From positions 124,001 through 188,000 of the forward strand of contig CANMFQ010000007.1 of the NCBI GenBank assembly GCA_947497145.1: a stretch of 64,000 bases of DNA, in the 5' to 3' direction. The DNA comes from an uncultured Flavobacteriaceae bacterium. GTDB lineage: Bacteria > Bacteroidota > Bacteroidia > Flavobacteriales > Flavobacteriaceae. Under the pieces are notes generated by a model. The model had not been told where the DNA came from. It was given only the letters and a program-made list of their open reading frames with translations, and did not search any database. Positions within the stretch are counted from its first letter, which is position 1, and each line of letters begins with the position of its first letter. The position numbers and the translations under genes are program-made. Positions 34,579 through 44,264 of the stretch are shown piece after piece.

Positions 34579-36207
34579 ATGTTATCTGTTTCAAATCTGT
34601 CAGTACAATTTGGTAAAAGAGTTTTATTTGACGAAGTAAATGTAGCCTTTACCCAAGGTAATTGTTATGGTGTTATTGGCGCTAATGGAGCAGGTAAATC
34701 TACCTTTTTAAAAATATTATCGGGTACGCAAGAACCCACATCGGGTCATGTGCATTTAGAGCCTGGTAAGCGCATGTCAATTTTAGAGCAAAACCATAAT
34801 GCCTATGATGATTCAACGGTTTTAGAAACTGTTGTTATGGGAAATAAGCCTTTGTACGCTCTTAAAACCGAGATTGATGCCCTTTATGCAGATTATAGTG
34901 ATGAAAATGCCGATAGAATAGGAGAGTTACAGGTGCAATTTGAAGAAATGGACGGTTGGAATGCAGATAGTTCAGCTGCAGCTATGCTTTCAAATCTTGG
35001 TATTGCTGAAGATTTGCATTTCACTACCATGGCTGAGATTGATGCAAAGCTTAAGGTTAGGGTTTTGTTAGCACAAGCATTATTTGGTAATCCAGATGTA
35101 TTGATAATGGATGAGCCTACCAATGATTTGGATTATGAAACCATACAGTGGTTAGAGAATTTCTTAGCGCATTATGAAAATACCGTTATCGTAGTATCGC
35201 ATGATAGGCATTTTTTAGATGCGGTATGTACGCATATTTCTGATATTGATTTTGGTAAAATAAATCACTATTCTGGTAACTATACGTTCTGGTATGAGAG
35301 TAGTCAATTAGCTGCAAGACAACGTGCGCAGCAGAATAAAAAATCAGAAGAAAAAGCAAAAGAACTACAAGAGTTTATTGCACGTTTTAGCGCAAACGTA
35401 GCAAAGAGTAAACAGGCCACTTCTAGAAAGAAGATGTTGTCTAAATTAAAAATTGATGATATCAAACCTTCAAGTCGTAGGTATCCAGCAATTATTTTTG
35501 ACCGTGAAAGAGAGGCAGGAGATCAAATATTAAATGTTGAGAATTTATCTGCTACCTCAGAAGATGGTGATATATTGTTTCAAAATGTAAATATCAATTT
35601 AGCAAAGGGTGATAAAGTAGCGGTAATATCAAGAGATTCTCGTGCTACAACAGCCTTTTATGAAATAATTAATGGTAATAAAAGTGCAAATACGGGCGAT
35701 TTTAAATGGGGTGTTACCACCAATCAATCATACTTACCTGCCGATAATTCAGGTTTTTTTAAGCAAGACATAAGTTTGGTCGACTGGTTACGCCAATGGG
35801 CAAAAACAGAAGAAGAGCGCGAAGAGGTATATATTCGTGGCTTTTTGGGTAAAATGCTTTTTAGTGGAGAAGAGGCTTTAAAGAAATGTACTGTGCTTTC
35901 TGGAGGCGAAAAAGTACGTTGCATGTTGAGTAGAATGATGATGTTGCGTGCTAATGTTTTGATGCTAGACGAACCAACAAACCATTTAGACCTAGAAAGT
36001 ATTACCGCCTTTAATAACTCATTAAAGAATTTTAAAGGTACGGTTATGTTTACTACACATGACCATGAATTTGCACAAACGGTGGCTGATAGAATTATAG
36101 AGCTAACTCCTAAGGGCAATATAGATAGGTATTTAACGTTTGATGAATATATGTCTGATAAGGCATTAAAAGAGCAGCGTGACAAAATGTACGTTGCTGC
36201 CAAATAA
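34579..36207 (+). CDS. ABC-F family ATPase with asymmetric ATP sites
   Basis: A 542-residue soluble protein with two ABC domains and the ABC-F linker (about 235-305), as in EttA/Uup/YbiT translation factors that act at the ribosomal E site. NBD1 has a canonical Walker A (GANGAGKST, 34-42) and Walker B (VLIMDEPTNDLD), but its signature is replaced by DAKLKVR (about 156-161). NBD2 has a canonical signature LSGGEKVR and Walker B VLMLDEPTNHLD, but no Walker A: residues 350-360 read ISRDSRATTAF. Therefore one composite ATP site is complete and the other degenerate. It has its own promoter and stands alone. Confidence 0.93.
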   Translation: MLSVSNLSVQFGKRVLFDEVNVAFTQGNCYGVIGANGAGKSTFLKILSGTQEPTSGHVHLEPGKRMSILEQNHNAYDDSTVLETVVMGNKPLYALKTEIDALYADYSDENADRIGELQVQFEEMDGWNADSSAAAMLSNLGIAEDLHFTTMAEIDAKLKVRVLLAQALFGNPDVLIMDEPTNDLDYETIQWLENFLAHYENTVIVVSHDRHFLDAVCTHISDIDFGKINHYSGNYTFWYESSQLAARQRAQQNKKSEEKAKELQEFIARFSANVAKSKQATSRKKMLSKLKIDDIKPSSRRYPAIIFDREREAGDQILNVENLSATSEDGDILFQNVNINLAKGDKVAVISRDSRATTAFYEIINGNKSANTGDFKWGVTTNQSYLPADNSGFFKQDISLVDWLRQWAKTEEEREEVYIRGFLGKMLFSGEEALKKCTVLSGGEKVRCMLSRMMMLRANVLMLDEPTNHLDLESITAFNNSLKNFKGTVMFTTHDHEFAQTVADRIIELTPKGNIDRYLTFDEYMSDKALKEQRDKMYVAAK

Positions 36208-36402
36208 ATAACCTAAATCACTAAATTGAATTTACACCGTTCTTAAATTGCTGTGAAATATACGGTTGCGCTGTTATTTGAATGTTATCCTTGGTGATGT
36301 CATGTCAAATACTAGAAAAGGCCATGCTGTATTGCTATTTAAAACGGATTGCCAAGTTCTAATGCGTGATTGAAATTTAAGCGTAACCCAAATCCTTACA
36401 GT

Positions 36403-37536
36403 ATGAAAACCTACACTATTGTTGGGGTGCTTTGTGCACTTATAATTGTTAGTTGTTCAAAATCTGAAAATACGACCACCTCAGAAGGAGAAAGCGAAAA
36501 TAGTACGCTAGTGCTCTCAGATTATGCCCTGCTTTTAAATAAAGACGGTATAGTAACAACACAAGTTTTAGGGGCTAATGCAGATACGGTTTTGCTAACT
36601 ACCAAAACAACGAACTTAAAAAAACAGGCTATACCAAACCTTAGTATCCTCAAAGGAGCTAATTTTCTTCAATACCATAAGACCAACAATTGTACAGGAG
36701 TGATAACCAGCCATGATTTTAGTACTGATGTCACTAATGAATGGGTGGTTTTTGAAAATTTATCTGCTTGTGATTTTGTAGTAACAGCCATTGCCCAACA
36801 AAATAATGCCCTATATGTTTCTTATGTTGTTACCAACGAAAATACAAATACCTATATGTTACGGGTGTTTGATACTCAATCTACTGATGTTGATTTTGTT
36901 GAAATTTCCCTATCAAAAAAGCCAAAAGATTTGGTCGTAGCAGGAGATAAGTTATTCATTTTAACCCTCGATGAATTGGTGTCTGATGAAAATAGTTTGT
37001 TTGTGATGGATTTACAAACGAATACTATAACCTTTGAAATACAACTAGGCTACGATGCAGAACGTATTTTTACAAATGCACATAATGAGCTTGTTATAAG
37101 TTATGACGAATTACATGCTACTTTAAATTTAAGTACCTTGGTTATTAGTTACATTCGTTATACAGATGGTACTAACCCTAACTTTGTAAATGCAAAGTCG
37201 AATCATTTTGATGCAGCGGGAAAAATGTATTATGCAGCAGTATCACCTTCAAATAGTATATATTCAAAGATACCAGCAGTACATGATTTTTCGAGTAATT
37301 TAACCACCCTATATGCCTTTGAAAATTTTTTAACGGAGGCAAAACGAACTGTTCAATTTCAAATAGAAACTGCAACAGCAGTAGGTTTTGATGAAGAAAA
37401 TGGGCTCATATTAATTGGCTACAAAAAAATAGGAGTAAATAAAGGAGGATTATTGCGTATCAAACCTGCACCTGAACTTACCTTTATTGATAACATAGAT
37501 GTAGATGGAATTCCATTTGAAATTATAGATAATTGA
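36403..37536 (+). CDS. Hypothetical lipoprotein, possible beta-propeller
   Basis: A 377-residue lipoprotein. The signal MKTYTIVGVLCALIIVSC ends at the lipobox Cys and is followed by a Thr/Ser/Glu-rich linker. The remainder is a series of beta-strand repeats (patterns such as LFVMDLQTNTITFEIQLGYDAERIF) suggesting a propeller. Several homologous in-frame features support ATG 36403; an earlier ATG at 36370 would add 11 basic residues in front of the signal. Function is unknown; it is monocistronic. Confidence 0.7.
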   Translation: MKTYTIVGVLCALIIVSCSKSENTTTSEGESENSTLVLSDYALLLNKDGIVTTQVLGANADTVLLTTKTTNLKKQAIPNLSILKGANFLQYHKTNNCTGVITSHDFSTDVTNEWVVFENLSACDFVVTAIAQQNNALYVSYVVTNENTNTYMLRVFDTQSTDVDFVEISLSKKPKDLVVAGDKLFILTLDELVSDENSLFVMDLQTNTITFEIQLGYDAERIFTNAHNELVISYDELHATLNLSTLVISYIRYTDGTNPNFVNAKSNHFDAAGKMYYAAVSPSNSIYSKIPAVHDFSSNLTTLYAFENFLTEAKRTVQFQIETATAVGFDEENGLILIGYKKIGVNKGGLLRIKPAPELTFIDNIDVDGIPFEIIDN

Positions 37537-37860
37537 AAAGCGTTACACATACTAATGTAGCAAGAAAGATTATCGTTTTAGGTTGTAGCAAAATGCAATC
37601 ATAATACTTGAGCATATGGTGAGAATGCAAAACACATTCGTTATCTTGTTGTATGTGTTTTTTGGCTCTTATTTAGTTCCGCTTAATGCTTATTAAAAAA
37701 ACCTCCCTTAATACACGAATTTTCACTACTGTTGTTTTCTCTTTGGCAAGTAACATCTTCGCTACAGCCCGTGCCACACTGATACCGATTACAACTTTAC
37801 ATCCTGATAACTGATACCGTAGGGTATTGATTGTTAGACACTAAGAATTGTTAGCTTAAA
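37537..37860. other. 324-bp intergenic region without recognised feature
   Basis: This stretch lies between a plus-strand lipoprotein gene and a convergent minus-strand gene. I see no ORF with support, no strong hairpin with a T-run and no repeat. Confidence 0.5.
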
Positions 37861-38580
37861 TTACACATTAAAATATTTACTATTCCAGATAGCGGAATTA
37901 AAGTTTTTACCCAACGCAAAACCGTAAAAAATTACAATAGCTGTTATTGATTTGAAGGTAAAGAAAAACAAAATGCCAAATTGCGCAAGAGTACTTTCTT
38001 TTGAAAATAGGCCTTCAGGGATCAAAGTGGTAAGGAAAAAGCTCAGTAACAAAACCAAGATTGCCAAATTGACGATGTTTTTAAATGGCCAAGCAAAAGC
38101 CTTTCGTAAGGGGTGAAGGTCATCACCCCATTTATGTATGAGGTAAAAATATCCATTGCCTATTGGCGCAAATAACAAGGGGTCGTCTTTATCTTCTAAT
38201 TTGAATAGTTTTGACGGCGCAATTATTTTAAAACCATTTATAGTAATTGCATGTTCATGCTCAAGTTTTTTAATTTTGTCTAGCGCTTCTTGCGGAATAT
38301 CACCTTTAAAATATTTAGAATCTAAAAACCGTAGGCGGTAATCAATGCATAGGTGCTTAATATGGGTGATGTGATAGATATTGGCGGTTTCAAGTAAATC
38401 AAAATTAAAAGGGTTTTCAGCTATAGGTTTACTATGCGCTATAGCCGTGACTATGCGTTCTTCTTTTTGAGTGTCTGCTTCAAGAATTTTGTGCACTTCT
38501 TTAAGTAAGTTTTCAGCCTGTAGCGAATTCTTTTTTGTGAAAGCTAGTTGCGCTTCAATATTTGTTTTTTTTAGTACCAT
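37861..38580 (-). CDS. Hypothetical membrane protein
   Basis: A 239-residue protein. The N-terminal ~150 residues are soluble and partly helical (residues 10-45 coiled-coil-like; a segment with FNFDLLETANIYHITHIKHLC). Two transmembrane helices follow at about 165-187 and 200-225. Function unknown. A purine-rich AAAGGAGAAG sits just before the ATG, a rare good Shine-Dalgarno-like sequence in this window, and an exact TAnnTTTG box lies at 38608-38615. Confidence 0.72.
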   Translation of the reverse strand: MVLKKTNIEAQLAFTKKNSLQAENLLKEVHKILEADTQKEERIVTAIAHSKPIAENPFNFDLLETANIYHITHIKHLCIDYRLRFLDSKYFKGDIPQEALDKIKKLEHEHAITINGFKIIAPSKLFKLEDKDDPLLFAPIGNGYFYLIHKWGDDLHPLRKAFAWPFKNIVNLAILVLLLSFFLTTLIPEGLFSKESTLAQFGILFFFTFKSITAIVIFYGFALGKNFNSAIWNSKYFNV

Positions 38581-38607
38581 TTTCTTCTCCTTTAAACCCT
38601 ATTGACT

Positions 38608-38615
38608 CAAAATTA
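38608..38615 (-). promoter_or_regulatory. Putative promoter of the 37861-38580 gene
   Basis: Minus-strand TAATTTTG matches TAnnTTTG exactly, 27 bases before the ATG. Confidence 0.45.
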
Positions 38616-38802
38616 ACAATTTAGTTTTAATAATATTTTTTAAGCTCAAAATATATGCAGAAAAAAATCGTTAGTTTTCTTTAATTGCTTGTGCTAATAA
38701 TTGTTGCAAGTGTCTCATATGTTGTATATTGGCAGACTATTTCAATATCAATATATTTTTTCGTCTAATTCAATAACCAAGAGTAAAACTTCCATAACCA
38801 AA

Positions 38803-39360
38803 ATGAAATATAAGGCATTTTTGATGTTCTTAGTAGGATTGTTTTTTGCTATTAGCGCAATGGCTCAAGAAGCTAGTTTGAAGAAGCAAATGGAAATGGA
38901 TCCTGAAAAATCGATACTTTCAAACACTAAAGCTGCTGCTAATTACAAGATGTTACTGGCGGGTATGAAAGCTGCCGACTTAGAAGATATTCTTAGTTAT
39001 GATGGTCCTTTTACCGTGTTTGCACCTTCAGATACGGCTTTTAGAAAATTGTCTAAGGAAACCCTTGAAATGTTAATGCTTCCTGCTAATAAAAGAAAGT
39101 TACAGACCTTAATGACGCACCATATAATTGCTGGCAATTTCTCAGCCTCCAAAATTTTAATGGCAATGAGCAGGGGAGGAGGCAAGGCCTCATTTACTAC
39201 GGTACAAGGTAATAAACTGATAGCATCAATGGATGGTCTTGATATTATTCTTGTTGATGAATATGGAAATACCGCAAGAATTATAAATGCTGATTCTAAC
39301 CAATGCAACGGTGTTATTCATGAAATAGACACGGTAATATTGCCCAGTAGCGAGATATAA
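38803..39360 (+). CDS. Secreted fasciclin (FAS1) domain protein
   Basis: A 185-residue exported protein: signal peptide about 1-20 (ending AMAQ) and a single FAS1 domain (about 35-182). The H1 region GPFTVFAPSDTAFRKL and the H2-like CNGVIHEIDTVILP are clear, with the central MTHHIIAGNFSASKI segment between them. FAS1 proteins mediate adhesion or matrix interactions; small bacterial ones are of unknown role. ATG 38803 is chosen because it begins the signal peptide; the frame runs upstream to 38701 without family support. Confidence 0.9.
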   Translation: MKYKAFLMFLVGLFFAISAMAQEASLKKQMEMDPEKSILSNTKAAANYKMLLAGMKAADLEDILSYDGPFTVFAPSDTAFRKLSKETLEMLMLPANKRKLQTLMTHHIIAGNFSASKILMAMSRGGGKASFTTVQGNKLIASMDGLDIILVDEYGNTARIINADSNQCNGVIHEIDTVILPSSEI

Positions 39361-39396
39361 TTTTGATAGAGAACCCTTAGGGTCAATAGATACATT

Positions 39397-39434
39397 ATGC
39401 GAGGCATGCTGTTGAATAACAGCACGCCTCGTAT
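39397..39434. terminator. Bidirectional hairpin between convergent genes
   Basis: A ~16-bp stem (39397-39413 with 39418-39434, one A-C mismatch) with a GAAT loop lies between the fasciclin gene and pheT, which converge. It lacks a long T-run, but its position and strength suit a shared transcription end. Confidence 0.6.
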
Positions 39435-39461
39435 TCTTTGATAAAGCTGGTTGATTACAGC

Positions 39462-41885
39462 TTAGCGCAATTCAGCATTTAATTCTTTTTCATACTTGAA
39501 TTTTAGCTTTTGCATAATTTTATCTATCTGTTTATCAGTTAGTGTACTTTTGTCATCTTGCAGGGTAAAGCTTACTGCATATGATTTTTTACCTTCAGGC
39601 AACTTATTACCTGTGTAAACATCAAAAAGATTAACTTCTTTAAGCAATCTTCGTTCGGTTTGAAAAGCGATGTCATGCACTTCTTTAAAAGTGGTTTTTG
39701 AATCAAGAAGCAACGCAAAATCTCTTTTTACTTCAGGGTATTTTGAAATTTCTTTAAAAAGAATAGTTTCTTTTGGAATAGACTCTAGTATGTTGTCCCA
39801 ATTAAAATCAGTATAAAAAACCTCTTGCTTGATATCAAACTTTTTCAAAATAGTTTTGTTTACAATACCAAGAACGGCCACTTCTTTTTTGCCAGATTTC
39901 AAGACAATACCTTCAGAAAAAATATCGTTTTCTACTGGCGAGCTAGTGATTTTATTGATTCTTAATCGAGATAAAACACTTTTGGCGATAGCCTTCGAAA
40001 AAAAGAAATCTGTTTTTTCAATCGGTGTCTTCCAGCTTGCTTCATTTTTATTACCCGTTAAAAACAAACTTAGGTGTTTATTTTCAACACGATTGTCACC
40101 ATACTGATGGTATGTTTTTCCAAATTCAAAAAGTTTGAGGTTTTGTTTTTTACGGTTAATATTATGCGAAATAGTGGTTAGCCCTGAAAATAGCATTGAT
40201 TGGCGCATGCTCGAAAGGTCATTACTCAACGGATTAAGCATGGTAATAGCATGTGCTTCACTCAAATTCTCAGAAAGCTGTACATAATCAGGCGAGGTAA
40301 GGCTATTTGTCATGATTTCAAAGAAACCACTTGATGCTAGCAGGTTACCAATAACGTTTTGTACTTTATAATCTTCAAGTTTTGATGTTGGGGCTATGGA
40401 AGCTTTTAGCTTTTCAGTAAAAGAAATATTATTATACCCAAAAACACGGAGTATTTCTTCAATAATATCAACATCGCGTTGTACATCAACACGATAAGAA
40501 GGAATCATAAGGCCAAGACCAGCCTCAGTAACATTCATAACCTTAATATCTAACGAAGACAAAATAGACTTTATGGTGTCTCGCGGAATCTCTTGTCCTA
40601 TCAACTTATTTGTCTTCTCAAAATTTAAAAAGACTTGATGGTCTGCTACTTTATTAGGGTAGAGGTCGATTACATCAGAAGTGATTTTACCATTGGCAAT
40701 ATCAGCAATAAGCATGGCGGCTCTTCGCAACGAAAATTCTACATTTTCAATATCAATACCTCTTTCAAAACGGAATGAAGCATCCGTATTGAGGCCGTGT
40801 CTTTTTGCTGTTTTTCGAACAGAAACTGGGTCAAAATATGCGCTTTCTAAAAATATAGACGTGGTGCGCTCTGTGACTCCAGAGTGTAAACCTCCAAATA
40901 CGCCGGCAATACACATCGGTTTTTCAGCATCACAAATCATTAAATCTTCTTCATGTAGTTCGCGTTCCACTTCGTCTAAAGTGGTGAACTTTGTTCCTTT
41001 TTCTAAACGCTTAACGATGATTTTTTTGCCACTTATTTTATCGGCATCAAAAGCGTGTAAGGGTTGCCCTAGTTCATGTAAAACATAATTGGTAGCATCA
41101 ACCAAGTTGTTTTTTGGCGTTATTCCTATGGCGTTCAATCTATTTTGCAGCCATTTTGGAGATGGTGCAACAACAAGACCACTTAGTGTTATACCGCAAT
41201 AGCGTGGTGCTAGTTTACTATCTTCAACAAGAACATCAATTTTTAAAGACCTGTCTGTAATATTAAAGTTACTTAGTGGCGGGGTAATGAGTTCTTTTTC
41301 AATTTCTTTTTGTCGTAAGCCAGCCCTAAGATCACGAGCTACACCAAAATGGCTCATGGCATCTGCTCTATTTGGAGTTAGCCCTATTTCAAAAACTTGG
41401 TCGTTTTCAATGTCAAAAATTTCAGCGCAGGGGGTACCTACTTGTACATCGTCATTTAAAACTAGAATACCATCATGGCCTTTTCCAAGTCCTAATTCGT
41501 CTTCGGCACAAATCATACCATGACTTTCTTCACCACGAATTTTACCTTTTTTAATAGGCCATGGTTTTCCATCGGCATATAAGGTAGTACCAATGGTTGC
41601 AACAGGTACTTTTTGCCCTTGTGCAATATTTGGTGCTCCGCACACTATTTGAATGGGCTCAGCAGCACCAATATCAACCTTTGTGAGTTTTAAACGATCG
41701 GCATTAGGGTGTTGAACGCAGGAAAGAACATGCCCTACGACTACTCCCTTGAGGCCTCCTTTTACAGATTCAAAAGGCGTGATTCCTTCAACTTCAAGAC
41801 CAAGGTCTGTTAAAAGGTTGGCTGTTTGCTCGGCATCCCAATCGATGTTTAAGAATTGTTTTAACCAGTTGTATGAAATATTCAT
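39462..41885 (-). CDS. pheT: Phenylalanine-tRNA ligase beta subunit
   Basis: The 807-residue beta subunit of the alpha2-beta2 PheRS. Domains in order: tRNA-binding EMAP-II-like OB fold (about 40-150, GVVVGHVLSCVQHPNADRLKLTKV), B3/B4 editing domain (about 210-390), B5 domain (about 400-480), catalytic-like core, and C-terminal ferredoxin-fold anticodon-binding domain (about 710-807, YPEVKRDFALLLD). Length is typical for bacteria. pheS is not adjacent. A near-consensus -7 box (TATCTTTA, 41905-41912) is upstream. Confidence 0.97.
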   Translation of the reverse strand: MNISYNWLKQFLNIDWDAEQTANLLTDLGLEVEGITPFESVKGGLKGVVVGHVLSCVQHPNADRLKLTKVDIGAAEPIQIVCGAPNIAQGQKVPVATIGTTLYADGKPWPIKKGKIRGEESHGMICAEDELGLGKGHDGILVLNDDVQVGTPCAEIFDIENDQVFEIGLTPNRADAMSHFGVARDLRAGLRQKEIEKELITPPLSNFNITDRSLKIDVLVEDSKLAPRYCGITLSGLVVAPSPKWLQNRLNAIGITPKNNLVDATNYVLHELGQPLHAFDADKISGKKIIVKRLEKGTKFTTLDEVERELHEEDLMICDAEKPMCIAGVFGGLHSGVTERTTSIFLESAYFDPVSVRKTAKRHGLNTDASFRFERGIDIENVEFSLRRAAMLIADIANGKITSDVIDLYPNKVADHQVFLNFEKTNKLIGQEIPRDTIKSILSSLDIKVMNVTEAGLGLMIPSYRVDVQRDVDIIEEILRVFGYNNISFTEKLKASIAPTSKLEDYKVQNVIGNLLASSGFFEIMTNSLTSPDYVQLSENLSEAHAITMLNPLSNDLSSMRQSMLFSGLTTISHNINRKKQNLKLFEFGKTYHQYGDNRVENKHLSLFLTGNKNEASWKTPIEKTDFFFSKAIAKSVLSRLRINKITSSPVENDIFSEGIVLKSGKKEVAVLGIVNKTILKKFDIKQEVFYTDFNWDNILESIPKETILFKEISKYPEVKRDFALLLDSKTTFKEVHDIAFQTERRLLKEVNLFDVYTGNKLPEGKKSYAVSFTLQDDKSTLTDKQIDKIMQKLKFKYEKELNAELR

Positions 41886-42235
41886 GAATTATCTTTAAGG
41901 GGGGTAAAGATAAAACAATGTGTGAATACATTCAACAGCATCTTATCTGAATTGTTTTATTTTTTTTAGTATTCATGGTCTTGTTCCGTATCACAATAAT
42001 ACATTAAGTTTGTTGTACTTAATCTGTTTTAATGCATTGTAACCGTGTTTTTAGAGATAAAATTGGGTAAAGACCTCAGTTTGAGGTATCGTATGAGCGG
42101 TAAGTTGATGTTGTTATCCATGTTATTTTATTGAAAACAGGGTAGCATAGATACCAAGAGTAATTTGAGGTGTTTATGAGTTATTTATCACAGTAATTTG
42201 TTGTTGTTTTTAAGACTAAATATAGTTATAAAGTT
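41886..42235. other. 350-bp divergent intergenic region
   Basis: It separates the divergent pheT and thioredoxin-like gene. The only notable feature is a perfect 6-bp inverted repeat ACCTCA-GTT-TGAGGT (42073-42087), too short to interpret. Confidence 0.4.
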
Positions 42236-43459
42236 ATGCGAAGATTTTTTTTAGCGCTGGTATTGATTTTAGGTTTTTATTCTTGTGAAAAGGAAAAAAA
42301 GCACACACTTTCTGAGGGTATGTGGCTGGCGGAGTTAGCGGTCATGGACAACGAGAAATTACCATTCAATTTTAAATTAACAAAAAATACGTCGGGAGCA
42401 TATGAAATGGAGATTTATAATGCTACCGAGCGCATAGCTGTTGATGAGATTGAAATTAGTAACGACTCAATTCGTATAAAAACACCAGTTTTTGAGGGAT
42501 ATATTGCAGGTAAATTCACTAAAAACAGTATTGAAGGGCAGTTCATCAAAAATAGTTTAGACCGCATAGTTCCTTTCAAGGCTACCTTTGGAATAAAAGA
42601 ACGATTTAAAGTTACTACACCAGCAAAAGAAAATGTATCGGGTATTTGGGAAACAGAATTTTCACCTAATACGGATGACTCTTATATGGCAAAAGGTATT
42701 TTTTTACAACGAGAAAATAAGGTTACGGGTACTTTTAGAACAACTACTGGAGATTACAGATATCTCGATGGAGTTGTAAGTGGCGATTCATTAAAACTAT
42801 CTGCTTTTGATGGAGCTCATGCCTTTCTATTTACTGCAAAGGTTACTGATAGCAGCTTAAATGGTACTTTTTATTCAGGTAATCATTTTAAGGAACCTTT
42901 TGTTGCAAAGCGAAATGAAGTGTTTGAGTTACCCAATGCAGATTCATTAACTTTTTTGAAAAAGGGATATGACAAATTTTCTTTTTCATTTCCTGATGAG
43001 CATGGTACTATGGTTTCGTTAGAAGATGAACGTTTTAAGAATAAGGTGGTAGTAGTTCAAATTATGGGTACTTGGTGCCCGAATTGTTTGGATGAAACCA
43101 AGTTTTATGTTGATTATAATAAAAAGAATACGCCAAAAGACGTAGCATTTGTAGCATTGGCTTTTGAATATGCCAAAACAAAAGACCATGCGCTTAAAAG
43201 TATTGATAGATTACGAAAGCGAATAGGAGTGGAGTACCCTATTTTACTTGCGCAATTTGGTTCTTCGGACAAAGAACTTGCACAACAAAAATTACCCATG
43301 TTGAATCGAGTTTTGTCGTACCCTACCTCAATATTTATTGATAAAAAAGGTAATGTTAGAAAAATACATACCGGTTTTAACGGCCCTGCTACAGGTGATA
43401 AATTTGTGGAGTTTAAGAAAGAATTTGATACTTTTTTAAAAATGCTACAAGCAGAGTAG
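42236..43459 (+). CDS. TlpA-like thioredoxin-fold lipoprotein
   Basis: A 407-residue lipoprotein: signal MRRFFLALVLILGFYSC, then two beta-rich regions (about 20-110 and 115-230, with the repeated pattern SGxWETEF...TGTFRT), and a C-terminal thioredoxin-like domain (about 250-405) with the redox pair CPNC near residues 280-283 in GTWCPNC and the cis-proline strand YPTSIFID. It is probably an envelope thiol:disulfide oxidoreductase. Followed by the DUF2461 gene after 33 bases. Confidence 0.88.
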   Translation: MRRFFLALVLILGFYSCEKEKKHTLSEGMWLAELAVMDNEKLPFNFKLTKNTSGAYEMEIYNATERIAVDEIEISNDSIRIKTPVFEGYIAGKFTKNSIEGQFIKNSLDRIVPFKATFGIKERFKVTTPAKENVSGIWETEFSPNTDDSYMAKGIFLQRENKVTGTFRTTTGDYRYLDGVVSGDSLKLSAFDGAHAFLFTAKVTDSSLNGTFYSGNHFKEPFVAKRNEVFELPNADSLTFLKKGYDKFSFSFPDEHGTMVSLEDERFKNKVVVVQIMGTWCPNCLDETKFYVDYNKKNTPKDVAFVALAFEYAKTKDHALKSIDRLRKRIGVEYPILLAQFGSSDKELAQQKLPMLNRVLSYPTSIFIDKKGNVRKIHTGFNGPATGDKFVEFKKEFDTFLKMLQAE

Positions 43460-43492
43460 TAGTGAGTTTAATATATAAAGCGGTTTGAATAG

Positions 43493-44146
43493 ATGGATTT
43501 TAAAAATCTGATAAATTTTCTTCAAGAACTTCAAAAAAACAATAGCAAAGAATGGATGGACGCTAACCGAAAATGGTATAAAGCGGTTCGTGATGATTAT
43601 ATTGCGTGGCTTGATGATATAAATAGTTCTTTGGCCAATCTTGATGATGCTTATTATGATACACCTGGTAAAAAAGGAATAAACCGTATCAATAATAATT
43701 TATTATTTCACCCCAATAAGCCTGTTTATAAAGATCATTTTGGGGCAGGGTTCGACAAACGCCCTAATACAGCTGATTTTTATGTAGAAATTGGGATTGA
43801 ACGGTCGTTATTTGCTGGAGGATTATGGCGCCCAGATGCAAAACGATTACGTAGCGTACGTGACGCTATTGATTATAACGGAGCAGAACTAAAGCAGATT
43901 CTTGATAAAAAATCATTTAAAAATTGTTTTGGCGGTTTATATGAAGACGAAAAACTAAAGAACGCCCCAAAAGGTTTTGCTAGTAATCATGAGCATATAG
44001 ATTTGCTTAGAAACAAGACTTTCGCTGTTGCACATACCTTTACAACAGCAGCGGTTTTTAAAGACGACTTTAAAGAATATCTTATTTCAATTTATAAAGA
44101 AATGCTGCCTTTTCGCAGGTATTTGAATCTCGCGGTGACCGTTTGA
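43493..44146 (+). CDS. DUF2461 family protein
   Basis: A 217-residue cytosolic protein of the DUF2461/TIGR02453 type, shown by the N-terminal FLQELQKNNSKEWMDANR and the FHPNKPVYKDHFGAGF and ADFYVEIGIE segments. No signal peptide or membrane span. The biochemical function is not known. It is probably co-transcribed with the thioredoxin-like gene. Confidence 0.88.
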   Translation: MDFKNLINFLQELQKNNSKEWMDANRKWYKAVRDDYIAWLDDINSSLANLDDAYYDTPGKKGINRINNNLLFHPNKPVYKDHFGAGFDKRPNTADFYVEIGIERSLFAGGLWRPDAKRLRSVRDAIDYNGAELKQILDKKSFKNCFGGLYEDEKLKNAPKGFASNHEHIDLLRNKTFAVAHTFTTAAVFKDDFKEYLISIYKEMLPFRRYLNLAVTV

Positions 44147-44264
44147 TGCCTATTAGTATAGCTTGAAGTAACTGACCATGTAATTGTGTGCCATTTAGCC
44201 TTATGTTTTTTAGAATAAAAGACACATTTTAAGTAACGTAATCGAGCTATTCAGGTAAAACAGT

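Noticed and set aside
40681-41088. Plus-strand 135-codon ORF within pheT
   Set aside because: Complete overlap with a conserved synthetase gene on the other strand; a shadow frame.
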